Origin: Cocos nucifera
Taxonomy: Eukaryota > Streptophyta > Magnoliopsida > Arecales > Arecaceae
NCBI GenBank assembly: GCA_006176705.1
Contig: QRFJ01000007.1
Coordinates: 3,831,840-3,895,839, forward strand
DNA: 64,000 nt
Direction: 5' to 3'
Both the position numbers and the translations under genes were made by a program. The notes under the pieces were generated by a model. It ran no database searches. It was not told the origin of the DNA and saw only the letters and a list, made by a program, of their open reading frames with translations. This document shows positions 47,901 through 60,849 of this stretch, one piece after another. Every line of letters starts with the position of its first letter. Within the stretch, counting starts at the first letter, position 1.

Positions 47901-50900
47901 GCTACATGATATATGCAAGTACATTCATTTCCATCACTTTTTCTTACTTCTCAGAAATCTTACTGCTTTCACTGAATTTAAGTTTATAAAGTTTGCAATT
48001 GCTCTTAGAATGGCTCTGTTTTAAGGTAAATCTGGCATGTTCTTTAATTTAATACTTGTTCATATTGTCAGAATGGCTAGATTATATCTTTTCCCTCCTA
48101 CATTTTCTATAAATACTTCATTTCCATTTATAAATACGAAGCAAACTTCTCTGTATTTCTTTTTCTTAAATTCATTCTTTTCTTTGATAAGCGTATGCTA
48201 GCATACAACTAAACTGATTTGTGTAATTACAATAATTGTAGTTAGGCTTGTTATAGTATCCTTATTTAGAGTCAAAGAACTTATAAGCATTCAAAAGATG
48301 TGGCTCTCTCTGTTTTCACTGGAATTTAAGCCTTTCTTCCTTTCTCCATTTTATTGATCTTCCCATATTTTCTAAAATAAAATTCTTCCTTAAAAACGTT
48401 ATGCTTGACTTACGTGAAAGTCTGAAGAGTCTCCACAAAAATTGATAATGCTCAAGGCATTAGGTAAGGTATAAAATGTGACCTTCATTGTGTTTGTTTT
48501 ATATAAATTGCATGTGTTCATAAGCTAGAAAAAAATTCATATGGTGAAAACCAGATTAAAAAAATATGAATTTGTTGTTTGAAAATTTGGCATTAAAGGA
48601 CCAGCTGTTGAATTTCTAAAATAAGCACAAATTTTGTAGCAAGTAAATCAATGAGTGTCTATGTTGATGAGGTATTTTTGTGTCTTTATAACCTCTTAGT
48701 GCTTTAGGTGTGAACAAGATAGTCTTCCCATTACCAAAGTTCAGCTTTTGAATGTCCAAATTATGCATGTGTTGTTTGAAAATTTGGTATATAAGGACCT
48801 GTTATGAAGTTTCTTAAATCAGTACATAAATTTGAAGCAAATAAATCAATGTGTATCTATGTTAATGTAGTGTCTTTGTGAACTAGATGGTTGCCCCATT
48901 ACCCAAGTGCAGCTTTTCAATCTTCAAAAGAGCACTTTGCAAAAGCAGATACAATATGCAAATGCCATTGTAGTCTTTTCATGAGGCCTCATGTGTTCTT
49001 TTAGTACCTTGCCTCAAAATAGCCTTTTCAAAAGATGCCCTAGAGTCAAGACACTATTAATTTAATCAATGAGTATTGTGAGCATAACGATGATTCTCAT
49101 TGATGGGATCTACGTATGTAAATAATACACATTAATATCTGCAGGAACTGGAGAGTGCTCTATTTAAGCAATAGTTAGTGTTTCTAAGTTTTGGAAATCT
49201 CATGTGTGTACATGTGAAATTTTTTAATATATATGTCATGTCATTCATATTGTTGTGTATCTGTTATAGCATGATTTTAATTGCAAACTAAATTTGAAAA
49301 ATAATCTTGTAAAATCTCTAATTAATTCGGACTTACTAGTTTGGGTAGTTAGGAATATTTGGAAGCTTTGACTGTTGTTCTTTAATATTATTGGCTTTTT
49401 ACAATTTATAGAAGCAACTTATTAGAGTTGAATATTTAGAAAATTTCTTATCAATATTTTGATAATTGAGGCCAATAGTATTTGTTTGTAATTTTGAAAG
49501 AAGTTCTTTTCCAATCACATCTTGGTGTTATATAATTCATATAAGCCTAGACACCAGAAACAGTTTATATTATACCATCATGACATCCTGATGCCTTACG
49601 TGATGCCAACCGCCTATGTGCATTATTGACCCATTAAATTTGTTTGTATCAACTTTTTCCCTTCTGGTATTTTTGCTCTTCTATTAGTGTTACTCTGCTT
49701 TTAATGATCATAGGACAATAATTTTTGTGAGAGGTTTAGCGGAGAAAATCAAGCATCTACTCTTCAGTTTCCAGATTATGTAAATATTCAAGGATCTGTT
49801 TTTGAAAGGTAACTACTACGTATTATGCTTCTGTCTTTGGAGTATTTTAGTGAGTTGAATAAGTAAAAAAGTTCATAATTTCATAATGCATATGTATTCT
49901 TATTTATGTCTGAATGTTATACGCATGACAGAATGTAGCAGCTAATTTAAACTATGATGCTTCGTAGTAACAAAATTCAGCAACTCATAATTACATTTGT
50001 ATATATGCACATAGTACTTTTGAAAATTTAGTTAAAAACAAATGTATTCACATGCGCAAACATATAAACTATTGTTGACACCAGTGACATGTTTAAAGAG
50101 AAACAAGTCAACCATTATAGCGAGGATGTAATAGAGCAAAATCAAAGAAGTCTACTCTACTTATCTGCAACCTTGGTTTTCATGTTGGCAAACTGATGAC
50201 TTCCATATTCTTCAACAAATACAGGAATCAATAACTGAAGAAATAACGAATCATTATATAATCATAACCACTTCCATAACCATAACCATCAGATCTCATC
50301 CCAACTATTTGAATGTGGCTTTGTAAATTGTCATTCACCAAGCGTTACCATTCAGGGCTGTCTTTAATGTCACTTCAAGCAACTTACCACACAATACATA
50401 CATAGTATTCTGAATATGCATGTACTAATTGATAATATGTACTGAACATGGTTGCACTAGTTGATAGTTAATTAAAAGGATTTGGTAAGAGGGCAAGGAT
50501 TTGGTTCTAGAAGGATTTAGCTACTAAAATGTAAACACTGTTCTGGAATCTTTGATGTCACATTTGTATCTATTCCTGTTACATGTACTATTAACTGCTA
50601 CACCGTTTGATCATGGTCTTATTGTTGATACCATTGATTAACTTGGATTACAGACCTCATTTGAATCGCAATTGCCTAAATCTACTGTTAAGATTGTGCA
50701 AGTTTACCAACCATAAATACAGAGACAGATATAATGCATCTAAGGACTAATTCTAATGTTTGAATGGTTTCATGCTATGACATAACAAGTTACTGGTGTT
50801 AGACTGTGTTTTGCCACATTGTCCAAAATTTCACCTCAAAATTTTTACATGATATAGGCAACCGAATCGAGAATGACTTTTTTCAACATTTTATGTTCTA

Positions 50901-53900
50901 AATCTAGAACTTGCTTTAGACCAGTTTATGCATACCAAAACATTTATTGACACTTTCTTTGAAGCAATATCATGTTTTTATTGAAACTGTTTTAGTCTCA
51001 ACCCTTGGATATTAGAGGACAGCATATAGATAACACTTTTAGTTTGCTGGCACGATAAATGATTAGTTTGCTGGCACAATAAATATCAAAAAAAGGAATT
51101 TGATTAATTTTAGGGGTACATATGATATTGAAGCAGATAAATCAGGAAATTCTGCTGTTAATATGTCTTATCCTGTCCATGTATTGACCATTTGGCCACC
51201 ATTATTTGCATGATAACATATCTCTGATTGTGCAGATTTCCTTCTGAATTACTAAAGAAATTAAGTAGAGATTGTCTTGCCATGCAAAATCATATGGTAA
51301 GTTAGTAAAACCATATATTTAGTTTTCTATGTGCTCTTTTTGTTTTTTGAGTTAAAGTATGGGCTTTTCATAACTTGGTCATTTGTCGTCCTTCAGTTTA
51401 TATGCAGTGAAGGTGTTATATTGGTTTTTTGCTTTTATTATTTGTCTAAATATCTTTGCTTCTTAGTAATGAAGCTTCCTGTTCATTTTTCTTTCTTAGC
51501 AGTGGACATCTTATGTCTTTTGATTTTGATTTATCCAGACTCATCAGAAATACGGTGGAAAAACTCTATGCTAAGCGAATTATACTTTCCTTTTATGCTT
51601 CATTCTACTGATGCTTTTAAAAACACACTGCCTCATTTACATGTAGACTAGTTTGTCTTAGAGACAATGCCAAAATCTTGCCATTTGGCTGAAATTCACT
51701 ATGATTGTTGTGCTGAATTATATTCCTTTGCTTTCTTATGCATTTTTTTTGACCTTTGGAGTAATTTTCTGCAAATGATTTTGCTAGCCATAACAATGAG
51801 CCTATTGATTATGATGCGAGACTCATATACGTTGGTAACTTCATCAGCTTTTCTTTAATCCAGTATTATCTACTGTAATTCTACTTTGCTAGTATACTAA
51901 TGTTGTATGCCAAAAACTAATTGAAATAGATTATAAGTCATAGTCTGTCCAGTGAAAACTTTGATCTTCGAGTCTGGGCATACATAAAATGGATTGCTAT
52001 GTTGGTACCATCTTTCAAGTTTAGAAGATACGGAAACATGATAGAAACTTGGAAAGTACTGAAATTAGACTATAATAAAATAAATTTCTTGTGGAATGGA
52101 TTATGGGATTCTTTAGTATATGTTCTTATCTACAGATAAATTAAAATATTTTAACTAACTTGTCTTACTTCTATTCAAAATGTTTGCAAAATAAGCTGGA
52201 GGGTGGTTGTTTGGTGGATGATTAAGAAAAAAGAAATTATTTCTGTCATTACCAGTCCTGCTTTTTGTAGACTCTTTTTTGCTTTGTGGATGTCTGTCGA
52301 GTGTCAACTAGTTTTTTTTGCCCTTTAACAGAAAAAGAAAGTTGTATGGAATCAAGGGATTTAGAAAAGCTTTAGGTTATAGTAGAGGTTGCCCTTAACG
52401 GGAAGTATTAGCAAACAAGAATTCATAAAGCTGACCTCAAGGTTAGGGTTGATGGTTATACTTATGCATTGGTATGCAGTTACGAGTAAAATTGTTGTTG
52501 GATAATGTTGAAATTGATGTACCTCCTTTCTTTTACTTTTGGGCTATCAAATTTTTATTAATAATTTTGTTTACCTAATTTGCGAGGATTTTGAGATTTT
52601 CATGCATATAGAATGACTTGTTGATCTTGATGATAAGCTTATTACAAATTGTTTCTAATCTGCAAAGGATATATAATAACTTATGTATGACCATTGTGCA
52701 AAAACTCCTGCTTTTTGACCTTGCAAATTATTATTTATGCTGATGATTTTTTTTTTAATTTTTTATTTTTTTAACATGGAGATGATATTGATAACTAGTT
52801 CGTTTAAATAGCATATTGTTTGCAACTTCTTGTAGTATGAATATGTGGTATTACTTTTTTGTAGGATGTTAGTCCTTGAAATGATTTTATTTAAAAACTA
52901 TAATTTTCTTGCATCTTGTAGACAAGCATAGAATATTGTTTCAAGCTCTGTATAAATTCTGATGGTTCGCTGGGGACTGGCAGAAGTATATTTATTCTAA
53001 GAACCACACTCATTTTGTGACTAATTAGACAATATCTTGATTCCTTTATTAGTATTAGAAGTTTAGTTTTTCATAACTGCAGCCTAATCTTTATTTATCA
53101 AACTATTGACACTATGGATAGTATGGTATATCTCCCAAAAGTTTGCAAGAGAATGATGCACTATCAAGTTTTTTCAGGATATTGACCACAAGTACTGATG
53201 CAAATGGTGAGGTACAAGAATAATGACAATCTTTTTTTTTTCCACATTCAATTTTCAACTTAGAAGTTAGCTATTGCTTCTAAAATTACCTTTTTTAAGG
53301 ATGACCTCTTCTTTTTTTGCTTTACATCAGGTCTACATTTCAACTGCTCAAGCATACAACTATCCTGTAACTGGCTTCCAGTGGCATCCAGAGGTATGCT
53401 TCAATCACCATACTTATTCTTCATATTCGAAAAGCAGCTTACATAAAGTCGATATTATTGAAGTTAAATCTTTTCATATTTCATGTAGCTTGTTATAGAT
53501 TTTACTGTAGATTAGTGATTAGCCATGGTTCACTCTGAGAGAGTTTTGAAGGTTGAACCATTTTGTCAAAGAAAAGGTCTATATTCCAGCATTGGTCTCC
53601 ATCTTGATTCTTGAGGTCATAAAGGGGCCTTCATTCCTAATGATGGGGCCTTCATGAATCATGAAAGGGCCTTCATTCTTAATAAAGGGGCCTTCATGAA
53701 TCATGAAGGCGCCTTCATGAAGCATGGTGGCTTCACGGAAGGTTCAAGGCGGCTTCGGAGGGTTCAAGGAGGGTCCATCAAGATGTCTTAATGGTTCTCA
53801 ACTCCATCCGATTCAATTAGACCCAAGTTTATCAAATTTTAAAATCCAGCTGAACGAACTGCATGGTCTCTGACTTAAAATAGTTTGTGTTTATTCGATC

Positions 53901-55638
53901 TTGGGTTCATAAAGAGCAGAGAGCAATTTCAGCCAGTTTGTGTTTATTCGAAGTCAGTTTGTGTTTATTATTTGGTGTTTATGTTTATCCTATGTTTATT
54001 TCAGTCAAGATTAGTATTTATAATTTTCAGTTAGTGTTTATCCCGGAAGGATCTTGAATCATCCAACTTGTGGACCCCAAGTTTGTTTTTATTCTGTAGG
54101 ATTTATGTTTATTTTAGTAGAGTTTCTGTTTATTATACGTTGTTTGTGTTTATTCTACGGATTTTATATTTATTCTAAGGTAGTTTGTATTTATCCAGTC
54201 TTGGGTTCATAAAGGGCAGAGAGCAATTTTAGCCAGTTTGTATTTATTCAAAATCAGTTTGTGTTTATTATTTGGTATTTGTGTTTATCCTAGAATGGCT
54301 TGTGTTTATTTCAGCAGGAATTAGTTTCTATCATTTTATCCTAGGAGGACCCTACATTATCCAACTTGTGGACCCCGAGTTTGTGTTTATTCTACGAGGC
54401 TTGTGTTTATTTCAGTAGAGTTTTCGTTTATTATACATTGTTTGTGTTTATTTTGTGGGCTTTGTATTTATTTTAGGATAGTTTGTGTTTATCCGTTCTT
54501 GGGTTCATAAAGGACTGAGAGCAATTTCAACCAGCTTATATTTATTCGAAGTTGGTTTATGTTCATTATTTGGTATTTGTATTTATTCTAGGATGTTTTG
54601 TGTTTATTTCAGCAGTGATTAGTGTTTATCATTTTCAATTAGTGTTTATCCCAGGAGAATTCTGGATCACCCAACTTATGGACCTCGAGTTTGTATTTAT
54701 TCTGTGGGGTTTGTGTTTATTTCAGCAGAGTTTCTATTTATTACACTGTTTGTATTTATTCTATGGGATTTGTGTTTATTCTGAGATAGTTTGTATTTAT
54801 CCGATCTTGAATTCATAAATGGCAGAGAGCAATTTCAGCCAGTTTGTATTTATTCGAAGTCAGTTTGTTTATTATTTGGTATTTATGTTTATCCTAAGAT
54901 GGTTTTTGTTTATTTCGATAGGGATTAGTATTTATCATTTTCAGTTAGTATTTATTCTAGGAGGACCCTGGATCATCGAACTTGTAAACCCAAGTTAGCG
55001 TTTATTCTACGGGATTTGTGTTTATTTCAGTAGAGTTTTTGTTTATTATATGTTGTTTGTGTTTATTCTGTGGGATTTGTGTTTATTCTGGGATAGTTTA
55101 TGTTTATCCGATCTTGGGTTCATAAAGGGCAGAGAGCAATTTCAGCCAATTTATGTTTATTCGAAGTGAGTTTGTATTTATTATTTGGTGTTTATGTTTA
55201 TCTTAGGATGGTTTGTGTTTATTTCAGCAGGGGTTAGTGTTTATCATTTTCGGTTAGTGTTTATTGTGGGAGGACCCTGGATCACCCAACTTGTGGACCT
55301 CGAGTTTGTGTTTATTCTACGGGGTTTATTTATTTTGGGATGACGTCGCATCATAGTAAGTGCGCGCTTTCTTTTCGTCACGTCTCTTTTTTTTTTTTAA
55401 CATGCTAGGTCAGCTAATGGCGAGAGAAGTCCTTCGTTTGCTTTTAGGGGCATCTTGGAGTTGCGTGCCGATCCAACGACTGGGGATCCGATCGGCTATG
55501 GACTAGAATCTGGTCAACTAGAGCCTAGTTTATATATACATGCATCCACACACACACACACACATATATCTATATACACATATACATATATACATATGTA
55601 TATACATATATACATATGTATATACATATATACATATG

Positions 55639-55688
<50 letters not shown>

Positions 55689-58590
55689 CATATGTATATA
55701 CACATATGTGTGTGTGTGTGTGAGTGAGTGTGTGTGTGTGTGTATAAGATGGACTTTTCTCCTCAGAGGAGAGCTCATCTACTCGATTCCAAATTAATAA
55801 TGGAGCATGCAATTTGAAAATCCACACTGTTAATCATGATTTATGTCATTACAAATATCCAGAAATCAAAAATCACATGCATCATATGGACACAAAAATG
55901 AACAGTTTTTATTGTGCTTTTATGCTAAAATATATGACAAAGCATTTAAGTTAAGAATCTATCTTGTTGATCATGATTTACACATGTTAAAATATGTTAG
56001 CTTGAAAATCAATAGATTTTAATGCTTCGATCATTGCAAAACATGATCTCAATTCATTTTAACCATTCATTTTTGCACCTACTTGATGCATAGGTTAAAA
56101 AAGCCACACCATTAATCGTGATTTACATCATTAAAAAGTCTAGAAATCAAACATGACATGTTTTTCATGATATCCAATGTATGCATCATGTGGACATAAA
56201 AAATGGATGATTTTTATTATGCTAGTGTGCTAAAATATATGATAAAGCATTTAAATTAAGAAACCACCTTATTAATCATGATCTATGCATGCTAAAACAT
56301 GTTCAATTAAAATTCAATAGATTTTAATGCTTTAAAAATATGGTCTCCTATTATTTTAACCATTCATTTTTTGCACCTACTTGATGCATGGGTTAGAGAC
56401 CACCAAAAATAAAATATTTTTGGTTCATAGGTATTTTGGGTGGTATATCTGACGATTAACAGTGAGAATTTGGATACCCTACTATTGATTTTGGAATTGA
56501 GGGGAGTAGATATCTTCTCCTCTCAAGAGGAGCATAGTCCATCTCCCCGCCCCCCCCCTCTCTCTCTCTCTCTCTATACACACACACATGCATAAATACA
56601 TACATTAAGACCCTCACAAAGGCAGCTCAGTTGCATATTCCAAATTTTTCTATTATTGCTGCTGTTCTTTGATTTTTTGTCCTGTCAGTTGCTTAATAAT
56701 ATCCAGAACAGAGCTCAATTGAAAGTCTACTTTGTTTACTGCAGAAAAATGCTTTTGAGTGGGGAGTGCCAATGATTCCACACAGTGAAGATGCAGTTCG
56801 AGTTACTCAACACACAGCCAACTATTTCATCAGGTCATGATGGGCCTGGTTTATTTTCATGTCAATTTTGACTTTTGCTGCTTTCCAATGTTATGCAGTA
56901 TGCCGATACTTCACATTTTAATTTCACTTAATACTATGCATCCTCTATAATAATGGTTGTTAGGAAAGAGACAAAGCATGACACTTGAATGGCTGACAGT
57001 GCTGCATTCCTTTTGCTCTTTGGTTTATTAATGCTTTGAGACAAAATAGTAATCATCTTCCCCCTTCGCTCAGACTCTTTAAGTCTAGGAGAATTTCGGA
57101 AGTTTGCATGAGCTTAAGCCATAACTAATAACTTAGATCTCTGCAGTTGCCTTGGGTAGGAATTTGGAATCAATTTCTAGATGGTTGATGTCACCATTAT
57201 TTCTGGTCATAAAATGTACTTAATCTTTTATGGAGTCTTCTCAGTGTAGAGTTTTGTTCTTTAGCTTACCCTATATTTGATTGGAGATATACTTGGACAA
57301 TAATGATGATGGGATTCTTAAATAAATTATTCTTCCAAACGAAGCAGTACTTAATTCTTTTTCTAAAAGGTATCACACGCAAAACAAAATGATAAAATAT
57401 GGCAAAAAAAATCTCCATTCTCCAGTGATTGGTGGCTACAAATCTGTTAGTAGTCTATCTTATCCTCAAGGCATCAAGATCTTGGCATTTATAATTATAG
57501 TCTATATCGATTGAAACAAACACGAGGAGTGCTTTTCCAAAGTTGGGGTGCAGCCTGCATTACTAATTTCAAGTTTACCAAGAAACCTGATTTCCCAAAA
57601 TATGATAGTGTCCATTCCCAATAGCCAGTTTGTTACCATGTCAAGTATATTACGGCCACTTTTTTATTATTTTGACAGAAAAGGAGGATTAGGACATCCC
57701 CCTTAAGTTGTTATTAATTATAAGAGAGCCTTTAAGCTCGTTATTGGTAAGTGTACTTGGGTACAGAAAGGAGCGATGGGAAACACACATGCAATTACTA
57801 CCACAGTTTAAAATGAATGTAGTCCTTGCTGTTTTCCATTGCTAAATTTTTTTTTGTAAGAAATTCTTAGTCAGCATTAACTTCAGCATAGTGGGAGGGA
57901 TGATAACACCACTTCATTTTTTGTTAAAACAGGACTAGAAGAATTGTAATTAAAAGCTTTTCTCCAAGTTCATTTTGTTTGATTTTTTTACTAAAAACAA
58001 TGATTGAATATGTTGCTAGAGTCTATCAATTATTACAGTTCTTTGAAAATCTTGATGTAAGCACAGTGTGGTGAAATTAGTCTGTGATTGCCAGTAGAAT
58101 ATGATTGCACTAGCTGGCATCCCTCTCTTTAGCGCATGCTGCTGGGAGAGCTCCCAGGTTTGAACCCATGGGAGGTGGCATTCCCACCGTATTTCTCAAA
58201 CTGAGAGAAAAATAAATTAGTCCAGCATCTTCATGTGTTGCATTCAATTCATAATATCTAAATTTCACTTCACAACCACCTAGAACTACCAAATCAATCT
58301 GGAACATATCTTGCAACCAATTCTGTGCTAGTTAACTTTTAATGGAATAAAAAGGAAAGCATACTTCCTAAACTACATGTTTTCTCATGGTGCAGCGAGG
58401 CTCGCAAATCCTCAAACAGACCTTCTGCTAGAGAGGTGCTGGAAAATCTCATTTACAATTACAACCCCACTTATGGCGGGAAAGCTGGGTAAGATTGAAT
58501 TTATTTTCATCAGTTTCTCAATTTTCAGGCTGATGTAGTTTCTCTTGTTATTACAGAAAAGGGTATGATGAAGTTTACATCTTCACATAA
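44533..58590 (+). CDS. GGH: Gamma-glutamyl hydrolase (folylpolyglutamate hydrolase)
   Basis: Ten coding exons: 44533-44865, 46440-46526, 46979-47068, 49714-49808, 51236-51296, 53122-53211, 53331-53393, 56745-56833, 58396-58488 and 58557-58590. All have GT..AG borders and matching phases, giving 344 residues. The product starts with a signal-peptide-like segment (hydrophobic residues 8-22). It then shows PVIGIVTHPGDG (57-68), the oxyanion region VNGVLFTGGW (115-124), the nucleophile Cys158 in FGICLGFELLS, and the catalytic His271 and Glu273 in TGFQWHPE. This is a class I glutamine-amidotransferase-like fold of family C26. Family knowledge: the enzyme removes gamma-linked glutamate from polyglutamyl folates, in plants in the vacuole. 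Length and domain order are normal, with no break. The frame is open for 54 codons before the chosen ATG, with earlier in-frame ATGs; the chosen start fits the signal peptide. Introns 3 and 7 are about 2.6 and 3.4 kb, the latter full of repeats. Confidence 0.95.
44907..44943. repeat. ATT microsatellite in GGH intron 1
   Basis: About twelve ATT units lie 42 bases after the donor of exon 1. Confidence 0.9.
53618..53770. repeat. GGGCCTTCAT tandem repeats in GGH intron 7
   Basis: The words GGGGCCTTCAT and GAATCATGAA repeat five to six times with spacing of about 20-45 bases, then grade into GGCTTC..GGTTCAAGG units. Because CCTTCATGAATCATGAAGG contains its own inverse, the stretch can form small hairpins. 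Confidence 0.75.
53880..55340. repeat. Minisatellite of about 300-bp units in GGH intron 7
   Basis: Five units are marked by TTGGGTTCATAAAG..GAGAGCAATTT near 53902, 54202, 54500, 54808 and 55115, so the period is 298-309 bp. Each unit is itself built from many GTTTATT or GTTTGTGTTTATT words about 20-30 bp apart, and carries one CTTGTGGACC..GAGTTTGTG segment. The array lies between exon 7 and exon 8. Confidence 0.9.
55545..55745. repeat. Compound CA / TATG / TG microsatellite
   Basis: (CA)n is followed by TATATACATATG-type units, a (TA)n core, then (TG)n. Long open frames that read through it are artefacts of the repeat. Confidence 0.95.
55747..56544. mobile_element. 800-bp terminal-inverted-repeat element in GGH intron 7
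   Basis: The left end AGATGGAC..CTCCTC..GAGGAGA..ATCTACTC..CCAAA (55747-55793) is repeated in inverse orientation at the right end (about 56490-56544) over nearly 50 bp with mismatches. Inside are two direct copies of a segment of about 285 bp (about 55815-56100 and 56100-56395), marked by TTAATC(A/G)TGATTTA, AAATATATGA(C/T)AAAGCATT and CACCTACTTGATGCAT. No transposase is present. Microsatellites border both ends, so no target duplication could be read. Confidence 0.75.
56546..56592. repeat. C run, CT and CA microsatellites
   Basis: CCCCGCCCCCCCCC is followed by (TC)n and then ACACACACAC, directly right of the inverted-repeat element. Confidence 0.9.
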
Positions 58591-59980
58591 TCATCTCAGG
58601 GATGGGTATCCGGATGATAAGGTCCATTCCAATGCTCATGTCCTGTTTGGTGGCACCAAATTTCTGTAAGCATTGTTATATGATGCAACCAAATCATTAT
58701 TGTAAGTATCAAGTATATAATGGTCCAATGGACATTAATTAATATGCAGTCTTTATGTTGAAAGATGGAAAGCATGTGTAACTTTTTAAGATCAGTTGAT
58801 CTGTCAAGTCCAAGCAGCAATTCTACTTTCTTCATGTTTCTCTTTCAATTCGATCCGAGAATTCATAAAAATGATCTAACCGTGGGATGCAACTATTGGC
58901 TAAATATTAACCAAGTTTTATTGGCATTGGAGGCTGCATAATGGTCATTGATGGGATGGTGTTAGATATTATACTAGCATTTTAAATCACTCAGATTAAC
59001 TTGAAGATGGGAATATGCCAAGCGTGCCTGCTTAGCCCTGTTAATAATGTATCATGATCAGAGCATCATTTCATGAAAAGAAGTTTTGATGCTGTCCTCA
59101 AAAATAGGTGATATCTGATGATTGATAAACCTGAGCTCTTAGTAGATCGGATTAGACTTGCAGGTGAAGACGGATTCCTTTTCAATTTGCCCATGGAGAT
59201 CTTTTAGGCTGTCTGAAAATCCTGCTACATTTAAGTTTCCTATTTCTTTGCTGATGTCTTAATAGACTTGAAAATGGACTGAGACGACCTCTAGATCTCT
59301 TATGATTTAAATTTATATCTTTATTTATTTTTTATTTAATCTTTTTTATAAATAAAATTATTATATTTATTAAAAGTGTCAAATTATTTCTTTTAATTAT
59401 TAAAATATTTTAAAGTGCTCTTGTAGTCTATTTTTAAAATATCTGAAATGGAGAGGAGAAGAAAAATGGGGAGGAAGAGAAAGGATGTAGAGAGAGAAGG
59501 AGACCATAAGGGCATCTCAATCAATTTTTTTTTATTTTTTTATCACCTCGGAAAGGAAGCAAAGGGGAAGAAAACACGCACTTCTACATCCACACGAAAC
59601 TTTTTTTCTTTCTACCTTTTTTCCACCTCTTCTCTCGACCTTTCTTTTCAAAGACAAAGCAAATAAAGTAAGAAAACAAAGAGAGAAAGAGGAGTTAGAA
59701 GGATAAGACGGATTTCTACAGGGTAAACTAGATGAGGTTTCTGGGCAATCACGGGGCAAAGCATCTTCCATGCCATGTTATAGCATGCTACTGGGTATGT
59801 CCTGATTTAGTAGAGCTTTTGCTCGTCAAGCAAGAATCAAATAAGTTCAAGTTGGCTAATATCGGTTCTCCAAAGCAATATAGCTACAGATCTTTGTGCA
59901 TTTCATTAAATTGGGTTATTGTTCCGTGGTATTGTTCTTACATTAATAGACCACCAAAAATATTTATTACTTGGTGGTTG
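58591..59980. other. 3' flank of GGH
   Basis: It should contain the GGH 3' UTR. No polyadenylation signal was fixed. 59448-59700 is purine-rich, then T/C-rich. No gene is recognised. Confidence 0.5.
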
Positions 59981-59985
59981 GAACC

Positions 59986-60786
59986 TGTTGGTGCAGAAAT
60001 TGATCGTCGCCGGAGGTCGCTGGAGTCGAGGCCGCTGGGATCGCCGGTGGAAACCTGCAAAACAGAATCCCGTCCGGAGCCGATGGGGGGTGGCTCCGGC
60101 AAGACCCTCCGACGCTCAAGTCAGCTCTGGCCAACAGGAATGGAATGCTCGGGAATGAGTTCCGGAGCTTAGAGAAGAAGATGAGAGCTTAGAGATCAGA
60201 GAGATTGGTCTTAGCGTATCTGGAGGAGGGCCCCTTTTATAGCGGAGCTTGATGGTGATGGCTGCTGCCGCGTGCTGGCGAGTCGCTCGAGGTTCGGCGG
60301 AGTCCGTCTCTTGGGTAGGTGCCGCATGGGGCTGGTTACGGAGAGAGTGGCGGCGGTAGTGGCGGCCATACCATCCAGTCTCGTTGTTCGTCCAGAGGAG
60401 CTCGGACTTGTAGGAGAGTTCGGCCAAAGGGAAAGCTTGGGAGCAGCTCGGTCGTAGCAAAGTTCGGAGGAGCTCGGTCGGCTGAAGAGACGGCCGCTTG
60501 GGGAGTTCGGCCGAGAGACGACCGCTGAAGAGTTCGGGCGCTAGGGGGTTCCGTTGAAGCTTGGCCGCTCGGAGTCCAAGGAGCTCGGCCGCTAAGCAGT
60601 TTGGTCGGCTAGAGCGGTTCGGTCCTGACACTGGGAGTCCGAAGAAGCTCGGCAGCTGAGGAGTAAAAAGAAGCTCGATGGCTGAGTTCGGTTAGGGCCG
60701 GGCTGCTGAAGCTCTTCTGCGGCTACAGGTTGCGTTAGGTCGAGCATCGAGCTAGACTTCGGTGGGAGCAGGATTTATCCCCAACA
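59986..60786 (-). repeat. 3' LTR of the Tat-like element
   Basis: It begins TGTTGGTGCAGAAATTGATC and ends TTATCCCCAACA; length 801 bp. The polypurine tract follows at 60791-60798 (AGTGGGGGGG on the minus strand). Early parts (GTCGGAG/GCCGGTGGAAACCTGCAAAAC, GGGGGGTGGCTCCGGCA) are shared with the LTRs of the chimeric element at 18.4-26.2 kb, so the two families are related. Confidence 0.9.
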
Positions 60787-60849
60787 CTAGCCCCCCCACT
60801 CTCGAGTTCGAAAATCGAAGGAAGGGAGTGCAGGGAAGGCGACTGCCGA

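Noticed and set aside
55455..55827. Overlapping open frames in both strands rich in Tyr, Ile and Thr
   Set aside because: They read through a CA/TATG/TG microsatellite.
58120..58190. tRNA-like or SINE B-box sequence (GGTTTGAACCC)
   Set aside because: No A box at the right distance and no cloverleaf could be drawn; the match rests on one short palindromic word.
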